Of a stretch of 64,000 bases of DNA, positions 33,710-45,766 are shown piece by piece. Position 1 is the stretch's first letter, and each line of letters starts with the position of its first letter. The notes beneath the pieces are model-generated. The model was not told the origin of the DNA. It saw only the letters and a list, made by a program, of their open reading frames with translations, and did no database searches. Position numbers and translations under genes: made by a program. The stretch covers positions 148,513,941 through 148,577,940 of the forward strand of contig OY720636.1 of assembly GCA_963169105.1 (NCBI GenBank). The letters are read 5' to 3'. Source of the stretch: Ceriagrion tenellum (Eukaryota; Arthropoda; Insecta; Odonata; Coenagrionidae).

Positions 33710-36540
33710 TCTTCTTTCTTCTTCGGTTATCAACCCATGAGTTGGTTGGCAGCAGCACACCATTCTGCTCTTTGCTCAGCTTTCCTCTTCATTTCACCAT
33801 AGGAGACGCATCCAGAGTCATTGATGATCTGCTTCATATAGCTTAATCTAGGACGTCCTCTATGATTTGTCCCTTCAATAAAACCTTAAGCTATTAATTT
33901 TATAAAATCATTGCGTCGTAGAATGTGACCTATTAGTTTAAGTCTCCTTGTCTGTATCTGTCTCCAAAGACTTCTATTTTCTTGTACTCTTCTCAGCAAT
34001 TCCTCATTGGTGATTCTGTCTCGCCAGCTGATTTTCTGCATCCTTTGATAGCACCACATTTCTAGGGCCTCTAATCTGCCCTTTTCATGTTTCCCAATAG
34101 TCCAACCTGTACACCCATTAAGGGCCACACTCCAAACGTAAGCTTTCATAACCCTCTTTCTTACTTCCAAACTAACATTTTTACAAGTCAGTAGAGTCTT
34201 TTTATCATTAAGAGCTATTTTTGCTAGTTGTATTCTGTTCACAATTCCTGGTTTAATCCTTCCATCTTCTGTTATCTTACTGCCCAAGCTACCAAATGCT
34301 GTAACTTGTCCTAGTTCTTCATCATTTATTCTTATCCTTACAGGTTCACAGCAGTCTTGAACACCGTGTACCATCACTTTAGTCTTTTGCTTATTTATCT
34401 TCATTCCATATTAGTCTCTAAGAATTCTTTCCATCACGTTATGTATAATTTATCTTCTCTCTTTTCTGCAACTATGGCAATATCATCAGCATATTGTAAC
34501 ATATCTATTTTCTTTCCATTTACTTTGATTCCTACATCAACATTTTCCCTTACCTTATCGATTGCTTCTTGAATGTATGCATTGAAAATTATTGGTGACA
34601 GAGGACAGCCTTGTCTAACTCCTTTCCTTATTATAGCTGTATCTTCTTTATTCTGATTTCTAATTAAGGCTGTTTCATTTTGGTATGTTTTAAATATTAT
34701 TCTTCTATCGTTGTATTTCAGCCCAACTTTTTCCAAAATCCTGAACATTTTTGGCCATACAACATTATCAAATGCTTACTCAAGGTCAACGAAAGCAACA
34801 TAAGTTTGTTTATTTCTAGATATTTGTTTTTCAATGAGAAGCCTTAAAGAGAGTATTGCCTCTCTAGTCCCCCCTCCTCTTCTAAATCCAAATTGGTCCT
34901 CACTTAAAGTATTTTCCAGCTTTCTTTCAACTCGTTTAAGGATTATCCTTATAAGTATTTTTGAGGCATGTGATAATAGACTGAGTGTGCGATATTGCTC
35001 ACATTTCGTAGCAGATGATTTCTTTGGTATAGGAATCATAACACATTTTTGGAAGTCTTCGGGAACTTCACCTGTCTTGTATATTTTCCTTATAAGTTGT
35101 GGTAAGAAGCTTTCATTTTGTCACCAGCTTTTTTAATCAGCTCAGAGGGAATGTCATCACAGCCTATTGCTTTCCTATCTGGCAAGTCTTGCACTGCTTT
35201 CTCAAATTCTTCCCTTAAAATATATTCTCCTAGTTCTTCCTCTTCTATTTCTTCACTTGATTTCATTACATTATCTAATAGTGGTTTTCTCGGTTAAGCT
35301 CTTCAATATGTTCTTTCCATCTCTTAAGTGCATCGTCTCCTAACAGCATTTTGCCTTCTCTGTTCTCTATCGTATCGAAAGATTTTTTGTTTTGTTTGTT
35401 GAAAAGCTGTTTTGCTGTTTTATAGGCTATAACGGTTTTCCCGTAGTTCATATTTTCTTCTACTTCTTTAAACATGTTATTGAGGTAATTTTCTTTGGCC
35501 TTCCTAGATTCTCTGCTGATTTGATTCCTGAGTTTTCTGTATTTTGCACTACTATGCTCGTCAAGGGCATTCTAGTAAATTCTTCTCTCCTCTATGAGAA
35601 AAATTATTTCAGGCGTTATCCATTCTTTCCTGTTTGCAGGTTTAACTTTACCGACAGATTCTTCAGCTGCTTTCTGTATATTGTTTTTAATCTGTATCCA
35701 TTCTTCATTTGCGCCTCCATGAATAATATTTGATGCTATGTCATCGGTTCTTCGTGCATAAGCTATCATTGTTTCGTCAGATTTTAGATTATCTCTATTC
35801 CATGTCTTATTAAGTTTTTTCTTTAATCGGTTGAACCTAAGTAGACACTTCATCATGACTAGGTTGTGATCACTGTCTATATCTGCTGATGGGTAGCTTC
35901 GGCAATCCATGATTGGATTCTTAAAACATGACTTAACTAGAATGTAGTCAATCTTTTGTCTTCTGATGTCTCCTGGAGCTCTCCAAGTAGATCTTCTTCT
36001 TTTCTGATGGCTGAATAATGTATTTGCCATGACTAACTTGTGTTTCGCACAAAATTCAATTAGCCTGCCTACAGCCTCTTTCATTCTTACATCCTAGTCC
36101 AAACTTTCCTACAATTCCATCAACTTGTTCTTCCCATATGCTTGCATTCCAGTCTCCTATTATTAATAAGTTCTCCTCACCTTTTACATACTTTATTACA
36201 TTATTTATATCTTCATATATCATTTCTATTGCTTCATCTTCTTCTGCGGATGTTAGCATGTAGACTGGTACTATTACAGTATCCTTTGGTTTGGTTTCAA
36301 GTTTGACTAGTATCATCCTAGAATTATATTGCACATACCCTTTTACGAGATTTAGAAGTTTCTTGTTTAAAATTATTCTGACACCTCCAATTCCAGGAGT
36401 ACCCTGGTTCGAACCCATATAAATGATCCAGTATTCTCCTGACCAAAAATCTCCTGGTTCTGGCCATCGCATTTTAGATGTTCCAAGAGCATCAATTTCC
36501 AATCTGTCCATTTCTAATTTGAGGTTTTCTAGTTTTCCAC
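33710..36540 (-). pseudogene. RTE-like non-LTR retrotransposon (endonuclease and RT)
   Basis: Minus-strand pieces in order: endonuclease (MRWPEPGDFWSGEYWIIYMG, IGGVRIILNKK, LLIIGDWNASI, RQKIDYILVKS, SDHNLVMM), linker, RT fingers and palm (MIPIPKKSSATKCEQYRTLS, LSEDQFGFRRGGGTREA, TYVAFVDLE, KGVRQGCPLSPIIFN, MLQYADDIAIVA) and tail (GMKINKQKTKVM, FGSLGSKITEDG, EALEMWCYQRMQKISWRD, LIGHILRRND, NHRGRPRLSYMKQI). The YADD box and the R-QGCPLSP and GSKITxDG blocks are those of RTE-clade elements. Frame breaks fall near 36080, 35570, 35270-35040, 34770, 34410 and 33890. Single-ORF length, about 2.8 kb, suits an RTE. Inactive. Confidence 0.8.
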
Positions 36541-36685
36541 ATCGTAGAAGTGTTCTTACAGTGTAGAAGTTTCTTTGAGGAGTACGTTCCCAATTCTACA
36601 AAGCGTTGAGGACAAATTGATGGAGTCTCCGCCCCATTGTCCGGATATCCCATTGCCTAAAATGCGGTGTGTGCTGCAAAATTTG
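36541..36685. other. Spacer between RTE-like element and DDE fragment
   Basis: No coding signal; may include the 5' edge of the RTE-like element. Confidence 0.35.
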
Positions 36686-36870
36686 AGGGTTTAGATACCA
36701 GAAATTATGTAAAAATCCAGTGATGATGGAGTCCGTGAGAATTGCTGCCACTCGTCATAATTTTCTCCACAGAAAGAAAAATCTTGGGGACAGTGGTTAT
36801 GTAATATTTTATTCTGATGAGACTTGGTACTCTCAGCATCATTCCACAAAATATGACTGGGAATATGCAT
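36686..36870 (+). pseudogene. Tc1/IS630-type DDE transposase fragment
   Basis: One frame reads GFRYQKLCKNPVMMESVRIA, then AATRHNFLHRKKNLGDSG, then YVIFYSDETWYSQHHSTKYD. The first block resembles the helix-turn-helix/linker end and the last holds the first catalytic aspartate (YxDETW) of DDE_3-type transposases common in arthropods. The frame is closed by a stop at both sides and no later catalytic residues follow. A short relic of about 60 codons. Confidence 0.65.
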
Positions 36871-37110
36871 ATTGATATTCAGGCCCACATTCGCAAACTT
36901 TACATGGCAAAATATTTGTTCAATAAATTCCCAAGCAACTCATTCCCATCTGTTGGGAGCGTGCTTCCACCTGGGCGCTGAGTTGTCATCTGCAGTGGCA
37001 GTGCAGTTGTTGTTTTTGTGCATTTTCGTAGTCAGTCAGTGAGTCAGACTGTTAATTACGAGTACGAAAGGAAGTTTGGATTGACTGGTAAGTACACTCT
37101 TGTTCATAAT

Positions 37111-37510
37111 TCAGTCTTGTCGTTTGGGATAACCAAAGGGCTCTGCGTAGGTTGCTTTAACAGCCTCTAGTCTGTTTAGATTTGCGTTAGTGAGGTGGAT
37201 CCAAATTTTGATGACTGCACAACATGCTACAAGGGCAATCTTGATGTGGAAGAGTTTCAATGCTGTGTTGAGTGATAGCATAGAGTAATAATATACTCTG
37301 TGGTGATAGTTTTTCGATATTCTTAATATCGAAGATGGCTTTGATTCCTGTTGTGCATCTTTCTTCAATATGTTTCGTGAACGTTTTCCCCGTGACTTGG
37401 AGGGTTAGTCCAAGGTACTTTTGGTACAAGGTACAAGAGTTTACCAACTCTATCTCATCATTTCCTCAGTGGAAGTTGTCTAACTTCGAGATGCTACAGT
37501 TTTGTGTTCC
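37111..37510 (-). mobile_element. Non-LTR retrotransposon fragment (RT tail)
   Basis: Minus-strand frames give IELVNSCTLYQKYLGLTLQV, TGKTFTKHIEERCTTGIKAI, FDIKNIEKLS, then, after a frame change, ALKLFHIKIALVACCAV, KIWIHLTNANLNRLEAVKAT. This is the region after the YADD box in a non-LTR reverse transcriptase (F-YLGxxL ... ERxxxAIKAM ... NLNRLEAVKA). It is a third, separate lineage from the elements at 11-15 kb and 33.7-36.5 kb. Both ends missing or unclear. Confidence 0.65.
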
Positions 37511-38181
37511 TGTTTATTTTGATGTTATAGGTTATTCACGGTTGTTATGTATATGTAATTGAGTGCTATATTTGTGATATTTTATCAAATTTATTAATGT
37601 ATTTTAAAGTTAATTTATACATTGTTTTCAGAGACAAGTATGATGGAAGAAAAACACTCAGGCGCTTGGGTTAAGAAAAGAGGAAAGGAAAGAGAAGAAT
37701 CAACAAAAAAGGCTAAAGGGTCTTTTGAGACAATGCTCATGAACAGAAAATAAAAGAAGAAGAAACTGGCAGAAAATTCTAGAACGGCTGTTTGCTCTCG
37801 TTAAAACTCTTGGTTCCCAAAACTAGGCATTTCAGGGCACAACTGAAAAATTAGATGCTCATGACAATGGAAACTTCTCGAAAATTATTGAATATTTGAC
37901 CATGTTTGACCCGATTATGAATGAGAATCTATGAAAAATCAGAAGTGATGACACAAGGCACACACACACAACATACAAAATGAATTAATTTAAATGTTAG
38001 ATAGTGCCGTAAATACAGAGATCTTTTCTTCAGTTCAAAAAGCTAAATACTTTTCTATCATTTTGGACTGCGACCCAGACATTAGCCATGTAAGCAAATG
38101 ATAATGATCATTTAATTCATACAATTACCAACGTCTTCTCTGGCAACCTCAAAAGAAGAGCCTAGTTGTAATCAAGAACTG

Positions 38182-38758
38182 GTGAAAGAGCACTTTTTGG
38201 GATTTATGCCTCTTAAAGAAAGTACCTGTGAGTCCTTGACTGTAATTGTTCTAAAAAAGTTAAAAGACATGTCATTGCCAGTAGAGAACATTCAAGGGCA
38301 AGGTTATGACAATGGCAGCAACATGAGAGGAAAGGAAAGTGGAGTTCAAAAAAGGATTTTAGATGTTAACTTACGTGCATTCACACACTTTGAACCTTGT
38401 AGTCAACGATGCAGCTTCCTGCTGTGTGGAAGTTACTACCTTTTTTGATGTGGTCCAACGAACATATGTATACTTTTCAGCATCAACTTGTCGATGGGAG
38501 ATTTTGCACAGTCACGTGCCATCTTTGACATTAAAACCCCTAAGTGACACAAGATGGCCCAGTCGAATTGATACACTAACACCTCTGCGGTACCAGTTGT
38601 CTCATGTTTGTGATGCTTTGGAAGAGATTTCTGATGACACTTCTCTAAAAGGATCAAAGGTAGAAGCACTTGGGTTACTAAAAAAACATTTCAGACTTCA
38701 AGTTTATTGTCGCTCTTGCCACATGGCACAACATTTTGTTTCGAGTAAACATAACTAG
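38182..38758 (+). pseudogene. hAT transposase, central region
   Basis: Frame one: HFLGFMPLKESTCESLTVI, LKDMSLPVENIQGQGYDNGS and NMRGKESGVQKRIL. The QGYDNGSNMxG motif holds a catalytic aspartate of hAT enzymes of the ZMYM/TTF class. A shift near 38390 leads to VHSHTLNLVVNDAA, FFDVVQRTYVYFSASTCRW and LSDTRWPSRIDTL, the next conserved blocks (H-LNL and the TRWxSR signature). More stops follow, so it is inactive. Confidence 0.8.
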
Positions 38759-39469
38759 TTAGATACTGCAAGAAAAGGACTTGAGTCTCCAGAGAGCAGT
38801 TAATCACCTGAAAAAAACCAAAGAGCTTTTGGTTACAGCTAGAAGTGATTTATATCTTGAACTCTAGTTAAAGTTTATGAACATTCTGGTTGATGCTAAT
38901 GAAGTAGCAGAAGAAGTTGGAATAGAACCATTTTTTGAGACAGAGAAGGTCTGGATTTGAAAATAGAAGAAAATATTTGAATACGAAACAACAGATGAGT
39001 CTGCAAAAATTGCAGCTAATCCCTCAGAAAGTTTCAAGATCCACTATAATTTTGCTGTTTTAGACACAGCTGCTAATGCAGTAAAAGAAAGATTTTCCTA
39101 GTTAAATGAAGTATCTGGTGTCTTTGGAGTTTTGTACAACATTCCTGACATTAAAAACAAGACTACAGCATGTTGTATGCAAACATAATCATTGCATATG
39201 TTGGTAGCCCTCGTTATTGTGTGAAATGATTATCCCAAATGTTGGTGAACCTGTAGAAGTTTTACAATATGGTGGTCTTGTGCAAGGATTCTACATTGTC
39301 CTTAGTCTTGTGTAAGTGATTAAAGTGAGCTGCACAATAAAATTATTTATCACTTTAAATGTGGTGCAGTCATTTAACGAACAGAACACAGCAGAGGTTA
39401 ACTTGATATGCAAAAACTTGGGAAAAAGCCTTAATAATCGAAAAAGATGAAGGTTTGAATGAATTTGAT

Positions 39470-40790
39470 ATTAATAATAAACTTTAGTCACGGGTAATTA
39501 AACCCAATTTCATTTGAAATACATATAGTCATAAGCAAACAATGAATGTATAAAGAATTGCACATACAATCAATTTACCTAAATCGTAAAATTTATAGGT
39601 CAGTTTCACATACCAGATAGAGTAGGTATAAAGGATAATTTTGTAATCTATTAAACATATGTTAACGTGGGATATAACTATAAGCTTCAGACACACAAAT
39701 TAATTCATAAAAATACAATAGTCAAGGTTTTTCATTTTAATTTCAGTTTTCCATACTTGTCATCATAAATAATATAAAAAAATATAAACGGATAGGAGAG
39801 ACATTAAAAATCTGTTTTAAAAAATACAATAAATACAGAGAAGAAGAAGAAAAAAACATATATATATATATATATATAAATTAAATTCGGATTATTTATT
39901 ACCATAATAAGTTATATCTAAATAACAAAGGCACTGATTCACAGATATTTTAAATTTGTAGAAAGAGGTAAAAATATCAACATTACAGTTGTTGCATAGA
40001 TTCATAGCCCTATCTATTGGGGCATTCTTTCCATAACATGTTCTGCGCCAGTTGCTCTGGAAAGTATCAGTAGATCTTAGGTTTATAGGGGGCACGTAAA
40101 AATTAATCTGTTCCAGTATAGATGGACAGTCAATTAGGTTATTGGTTAATTTATAAATGAAGATCATGTCAAAGTATTTTCGCCTAGATGAAAGTGAATT
40201 TAGACCAGCAGATAAAAGAATTTCAAGGCAGTTAGTGGATGAGTAGGGTATTCCCTTGCGAGATGAATACAGTCTGAGGAATATATGCTGTATTCTTTCA
40301 ATTGAAGAATTAAGTGTGGACAGATGAGGAGACCAAATGGGTGAACAATATTCAAGGAGAGGTCTCACAAGTGCACAATATAATAATTTGAGAGAATGAG
40401 GGTAATATAACTCTGAGCTATGACGAGAAATAAAACCAAGCATTCTGAGAGATTGGCTGCGACTCCTGGAAATATGATCATGGAATAACAGATCCTGAGA
40501 GAAGGTAACACCTAGATCCTTGATGATGTCAGCTGATTCCAGAGAATGATTATGTCAATGCAATAAGTGAAGGGAGGACTTTTGTTGTGATAGAATGAGA
40601 TAGATTTACATTTACTAGCATTTAAATGCATGTCATTTAAGTTACGCCACTGTTGAAGGTTATCTAAATCCGATTGAAGAAGTTTGCAATCTGGTAAAGT
40701 TTGTATTCTTTTAAATAACTTCAGGTCATCAGCAAATAAAAGTAGCCTAGAGTGATCAATATATTATGCCTTTATAAAGGAGCCAATGCA
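39470..40790 (-). mobile_element. Second, 5'-truncated copy of the 11-15 kb retrotransposon
   Basis: Shares the 3' tail (AATAATAAACTTTAGTCACG), 3' UTR and ORF2 C-terminus with 10984-12420, at high but not perfect identity. The ORF part at 40443-39892 reads MLGFISRHSSELYYPHSLKL, then VRPLLEYCSPIWSPHLS. Upstream, single-base indels (for example near 40550 and 40565) break the frame. Truncated within the RT palm, about 40790, with a small unmatched insertion near 40765. It splits the hAT element. Confidence 0.85.
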
Positions 40791-41430
40791 ATTGCTGCTG
40801 TAGCAGACTGTGTTCTGAACTGAGCAATTTCTCATCATCTCCATGACTCAGGGTCAACCCCTGAAGAAGTCCTAAACTGCATTTACCAACAATCTTGAAA
40901 ATGGACTTCCTAAGATTTGTGTAGCTCTTTGTATTTTGCTTATGTTGCCACTTTCCGTAGTTAGTGCTGAAAGAAGTTTTTCAAAACTTAAGCTAATTAA
41001 CCTATCTGCGTAGTACAATGTGCCAGGAGAAGTGCTATAAAAACAGAAAAACTATCTGTAACGTGACTGTGAATATCTGTTTGTTATTGAGTGAACTGTA
41101 CTGCTTACATAATGCTGTAGACTTTTTACCTAATATAAAACTGAGAGTTATGTAGATTTTATAATACTAATTTAGATTTATAATTATTAAACTACTTTTT
41201 CAACTAACATAATACATTGTGGACCTTAAGGTAAATGTATTTTAAGTAAAGTTGACATTAGTTTTGTTTACATATCCCAGTCATTAATAAAAGGATATAA
41301 AAAGAAAATTCTTTGCTATACCAATTATTAGCAAAAACATTTTTCCGAAAGTCCAGACCTCCCGGAGGGCGAAATGAGGGCGCAGAATTTGTTTTCGCCT
41401 AGGGCGCAAAAAAACCTAGAGCCGGCCCTG

Positions 41431-42089
41431 CTACTGATCATGACCAGTTTGCATTCCAAGTAGTTTCAATCGTCGTCATAGAATTTGCTAGGTGCAAATG
41501 TTTGTTAGTTTTCTTCGATAGTCCTCAGTCAATTACATATGTGCGTAGTAATGGATATCACAAATGCATACAATTTCTTCATCTCCAATCCTATTGTGAG
41601 CATGGTTTGACCAAAAGAGCCCGATGACACGGATGGCAACAAGTTAGGCATCACAGTGGATCATATTTCATTACAAACAACTGTTCGGACCTGTGGATTA
41701 CAGATGATAAATGCATAATGGATATGGACAAATATAATAATGAAATGCAAAAGCTGCTCTGCCTCGAATAGTTTACTCACTGCTTCGAGGCTACCCCTGT
41801 GAGTAGACTCATACATAGTAATGCCACCTGGTGTTCAGTTTAGGAACTGTGGAACAGGCGTTGTTTTGATATGGAGGATATGGAGTGACGGAGTTTCATT
41901 TTTATAAGAAACAACGCAAACAACGGCTGTGAAAAAACAAGAGTGTAATGCCAATGCGTGAGACGCGGGAAATTGGTAATTTGTATGTTTCGCGAATAGT
42001 GTAGGAAGCACGGACTATAGAAAATATTTCTATTAACCGTGATTAGAAGCGTTTGCAGTTTGAATGTTTCTGATAGGTGTGGCTCAATA
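41431..42089. other. Upstream region of the next gene
   Basis: Between the hAT right end and the proposed start codon at 42090. Contains no transposon signature. If the two-exon gene downstream is real, its promoter and 5' UTR should be here; I see no clear TATA box, only a TTTTTATAAGAAAC stretch near 41900. Confidence 0.35.
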
Positions 42090-42464
42090 ATGGAGCATGG
42101 GAATATACATATTCCGGAGAAATGCAGGAGGAACGACGACTTTTACAAGAACATTTGGCTCTCCCTCTTTGAGTTGAGAATATTATCTTCGTGTGAGGAA
42201 AGTGATTTCGATTTATTTGGTGCCTCTGTGTTGCTGAAATCTGCACTCCATCAGTTTGAAAGTAAGTTGAGGATAATGTGATTCTGCTCTCATAAATGTA
42301 ACTGTCGTAGATAATGCTCTCATAAATTGTAATAATGTTGCATCATGTTTTATTACAGAGTTGAAGAAACGTTTGAATGATTCCCATAATTTAGTCGAAA
42401 CACTGAAGTTTGAATTAAAAAAAACTAAACTGGAGAATGACAATTTTACACAAAAGCTGAACGA
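42090..42464 (+). CDS. 5' end of a host gene: two exons, coiled-coil protein
   Basis: Exon 1 is 42090-42261 (ATG, MEHGNIHIPEKCRRNDDFYK, then LFGASVLLKSALHQFE) with donor GTAAGT at 42262. Exon 2 is 42359-42464, after acceptor TTTTATTACAG, with donor GTGAGT at 42465. The exons join in frame across a split codon (GAA A|AG) to give HQFEKLKKRLNDSHNLVETL, continuing as a Lys/Glu/Leu-rich coiled coil. Both donors are near consensus and the intron is only 97 bp, typical for insects. An upstream in-frame GTG at 42039 also keeps the frame open. The gene must continue beyond 42470; I found no third exon. Family not recognised; the coiled coil suggests a structural or centrosomal protein, which is speculation. 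Confidence 0.5.
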
Positions 42465-42470
42465 GTGAGT

Positions 42471-43099
42471 ATAAGATAAGCTAAGGTCCTGGTAATGTGA
42501 TCTTTAAGTGTCCATATCGCTATAGTCCAATCCTATTTAATAGATCTTGTAACTCACCGACTCTAATTTAACGAAATTTGGCCCGGATCTAGGTCTGTTC
42601 CTCACTTAATATGCACATACACTTAATGCTTATGTAAGGAAAAGCACCTACCCATTCTTGGTGTGACCGTTTACCCGTTCGTTTTGTAATTAATCCTAGA
42701 AATTTTGATTGGATTACTCGTTGTTGTGGGATATCGTTTGTTTTACGTAAGTTATGTCGCGTTAACATAGGGACATCCGGACTGGGATAACAGAGTGACA
42801 TTAACTGAGAAATATACTGTTCACTTGATACAGGTTTTGCAGAAACAATGAAATTTGTGTCTTCTGCAAAAATAACTGGTTAAACTTTACGTATAATTAG
42901 GAAAGTATTTGTCCCATTATCGAGCCCTTATGTACAACCGAAGTTACTGGATATCAATCAGAGAAATAATTGTTGTTCGTAAGTTCTGAAGCAACTTTTT
43001 GCTTTTTATTGGAGAGGTAAGATTTGATTCAGTCAAGGGCTACCCCTCGGATCCCTATATATTTGTATTTAATCGCTATATAATTGTATATAACTGTAG
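42471..43099. other. Probable intron or spacer
   Basis: No coding signal on the plus strand. The minus-strand frame at 42589-42801 has a few polymerase-like words (LCYPSPDVPMLTRHNLRKTN and TKRTGK) that could come from a non-LTR tail, but this is weak. Confidence 0.35.
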
Positions 43100-43682
43100 G
43101 TACTTATTAGTGACCAATCGTGTGTATTGACCCATTCTGTCACCTGGCTTGTGTCATTAGGTGCTCCCATAGCTGCTGAGCAGGAATGAATTTGTGGTAG
43201 ACACCAACTTCTACAGCACATCATATGCTCTCCAAATTATCCAATACACTTTATCCTTTACCACTTATCTCACTAAAACTTATTTCAACCTGTCACTTTT
43301 TATTCCTCTGCACTAACATCATAATATAGAGATCACCAAGGCTTCCATAATCTCATCATGGAACTCCATGGAGGTCTTGTTTGGCTATCATTAACAAAAT
43401 ATATACTATTATATTACCTATGAATATATAAATATATAAAACCTTGATGGGAAACATATGATCTCCATGTTACATGTCTGTGACAGTATATGGAGGTGGT
43501 CTCCTCATCTTTCCTGTGCCTGGGCTCCCAATCCCCTGTCGGCCTGGGGTTGTGGGTGGGTGCTGGCCACTGTGCCATCTCTTCTCTATCATGTATTCTG
43601 TCTGCAGTAAAGGGCAGTCGAGGAATTAAAGCAGGCTCCCCTCCCAGGTATCACCTCTGGGTAAGTTAGCCATCCCACTGGA

Positions 43683-44400
43683 TTGTCAGAGTTAGCTGGA
43701 GGCTGTTGGCCCTGGTGCTTGGCAATGATCAGGGCTGCTCATTTGTGCCCAACTTTGGAGGTCGTATGTCAGCATCATATGACTGTGGTTCTTGTTAGTG
43801 GTGGACGACAGTACTATACTTGCGGAGGTCTGGCACGTAAACTCAGTTTCCTGCCCATTGAGGAGGTAGGTCAAGTGCCTAGTGTCTGTATCCAAAGTAA
43901 ATTTTTACTGTCAGTATAGTGTGGTCACAGTCCTCTTTTTATCCAGCAAAGTGTGGGCAGAGGATTTGTGGTTGGCTGTGGGGGGTGGAACAAATATGGT
44001 AGCTTGTGTCATTCCATTGGCTTGTGCGAACCGTGGGCTGCAAGTGGTGTGGTGAAATCCATTCTCTGCAGTGAAGTTCCCAAATTCTTTGTTGGCAAAA
44101 CATGGGCCATTATCAGAACAGACTTCATCAGGGATACTGAAGTGTGCCATTGATCACTTCATTTTGACAATGACCTCCTGGGATGGTTAGGATAATCAAG
44201 GTATTACATCTGGATATGAGGAAAATTAATTTGTTATAGTGCAGCAATGTTTCCCATCGGATGTTTGTCAGAGATCTGCCCCTATCATTTGGCATGGACA
44301 CTATGAATTGGATTATGACATTAGAGCTTCTGGGAGATTTTGATGATGTGGAAGGCATGTGAGGCATCTGTTGACAAAATCCTGGTTATGAGCATCAATT
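43683..44400 (-). pseudogene. Gypsy integrase, core and tail fragments
   Basis: The clearest part (44150-43911) reads FSIPDEVCSDNGPCFANKEF, then FHHTTCSPRFAQANGM, the second catalytic aspartate region and the S-P-Y-P/Q-NG block of retroviral-type integrases. The piece at 43895-43692 (TRHLTYLLNGQETEF) is the post-core domain. The first catalytic aspartate region, expected around 44350-44200, is present only as a degraded frame. Stops and frame changes throughout. Confidence 0.6.
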
Positions 44401-44599
44401 CTGGGCCACCACACTATTTCTTTGGCCTATCGCTTGCATTTTACTATTCCTATATGTCCTTTTTAAATATATTCCAGAATGTATTTCCATTTTCCTTGTA
44501 ATGTGTATGCTTAAGTTCCTTTGTAGATGGTTTCCTTCTTCTTTTGGTACCAATTTCATCAGCTATTGGGAATCACCTTGGGCATTCCTTTATTAGTCC

Positions 44600-45160
44600 C
44601 TCTTCTAAAAACCTCAGTGGAGCTGCCTTAAGATTTCAGTTATTTTGTCGTTGCAGTACTTCCACTTTTGTCTCTCTCTGTACCCAAGATATTTTTTGCA
44701 TCTCTCTGTAACACTGCATTTCAAAGGTTTCAATTTTCTACCCATTATTTTGTTTAAGTGTCCAGGCCTCAGCACCATATAAAAGGATGGAAAAAAACAT
44801 AAAAGCATAGCTTGCGTATTCTTAGTTCCATAGTTAAATCTTGATTGCAGATGAATTTCCTCGTGTTGTTGTCAAAGTCACCAGAGCAATTTTTATATGA
44901 CTTATTATTTCATTTTAATGATCATAGGAGTCTGTAATCCATCTTCCAAGATGTTTATTACATGCAACTCTTTGAATTTGTGTAATATAATCATATTTGC
45001 TTTATCATCTTGAGATTTTGTCACTAACTTATATTTATTTTTCTTTAGATTAATTTTATTCCTACTCTGTGCATATAAGGTTCATGCGTTCAACTAGACA
45101 TTGTAAGTCTTCCTGGGTTTTTCCTCATTGGATAGCTAATTCAGTGTGATTGTACAGGAA
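44600..45160 (-). mobile_element. RTE-like fragment within the gypsy element
   Basis: The minus-strand frame at 44808-44614 reads MVLRPGHLNKIMGRKLKPLK then CSVTERCKKYLGYRERQKWK, resembling the C-terminal YGAEAWTLNK...MWCYRRILxISW segment of RTE-type reverse transcriptases, badly decayed. The stretch to about 45160 lacks gypsy similarity and may be upstream RT sequence. Assignment is tentative. Confidence 0.35.
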
Positions 45161-45766
45161 ATCTAGATCCTCTGGTGGCATGTTTGCCCTTCATGGCCAA
45201 CCATCTTGAATGTAGTGATGTAGGTGGATTCTTTGAGAGTTGCTTTTGTAGGCTGTTTGAATGTCCCAAACCCTAGTGTCTGATATCGGGCTAGCTGATA
45301 AAACTGCAATACAGTAGTCTGCAGCCAAGCTGGCTTTAAGGACGTCTTGAAGTGTAGTAGACATGGGTGCTTATGAGAGGCCATCAGCCCTCACCAGATG
45401 TTTGCTGGTTAGGTATTCCATGATGTATTTGCATAAGCACATATGAAGTCACCAAATTCTGGCCAAAACCTCTGCTATTGCTGATCAGAAAGGTAAAAGC
45501 AATGGCAGGTTCCACAATTATTTAATCTGGCGGCCTGTTTCGATACAAGGTATCATCATCAGGCTATCAAGGTATCATCATCTGCTATTGCCTTTTATCC
45601 TAAGAGCTGGATGTTGGGAATTTTGTGTCTTTGAAGCGTGAAGTGTTTGCGTAAAGGTGTTGAGTTAATTTTTCTCTACCAAATGTAGCCAAGACCTCTC
45701 ACTCTACTTGAGCGTCACCTTTTTTGGTTGGGTGTCATGAATCTGGTTGTCTCTGTGCTAGTACTG

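Larger units (their letters stand above)
37639..41430 (+). mobile_element. hAT transposon (ZMYM1-like) split by a retrotransposon
   Basis: The right terminus, reverse complemented from 41430, is CAGGGCCGGCTCTAGG, a typical hAT end. Coding relics run on the plus strand: an N-terminal start at 37639 (MMEEKHSGAWVKKRGKERE), the RNase H-like body at 38182-38758 and the hATC dimerisation block at about 40900-41060 (CVALCILLMLPLSV, SAERSFSKLKLIN). A retrotransposon occupies 39470-40790. The left inverted repeat was not found; a non-LTR fragment at 37111-37510 may have replaced it. Confidence 0.75.
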
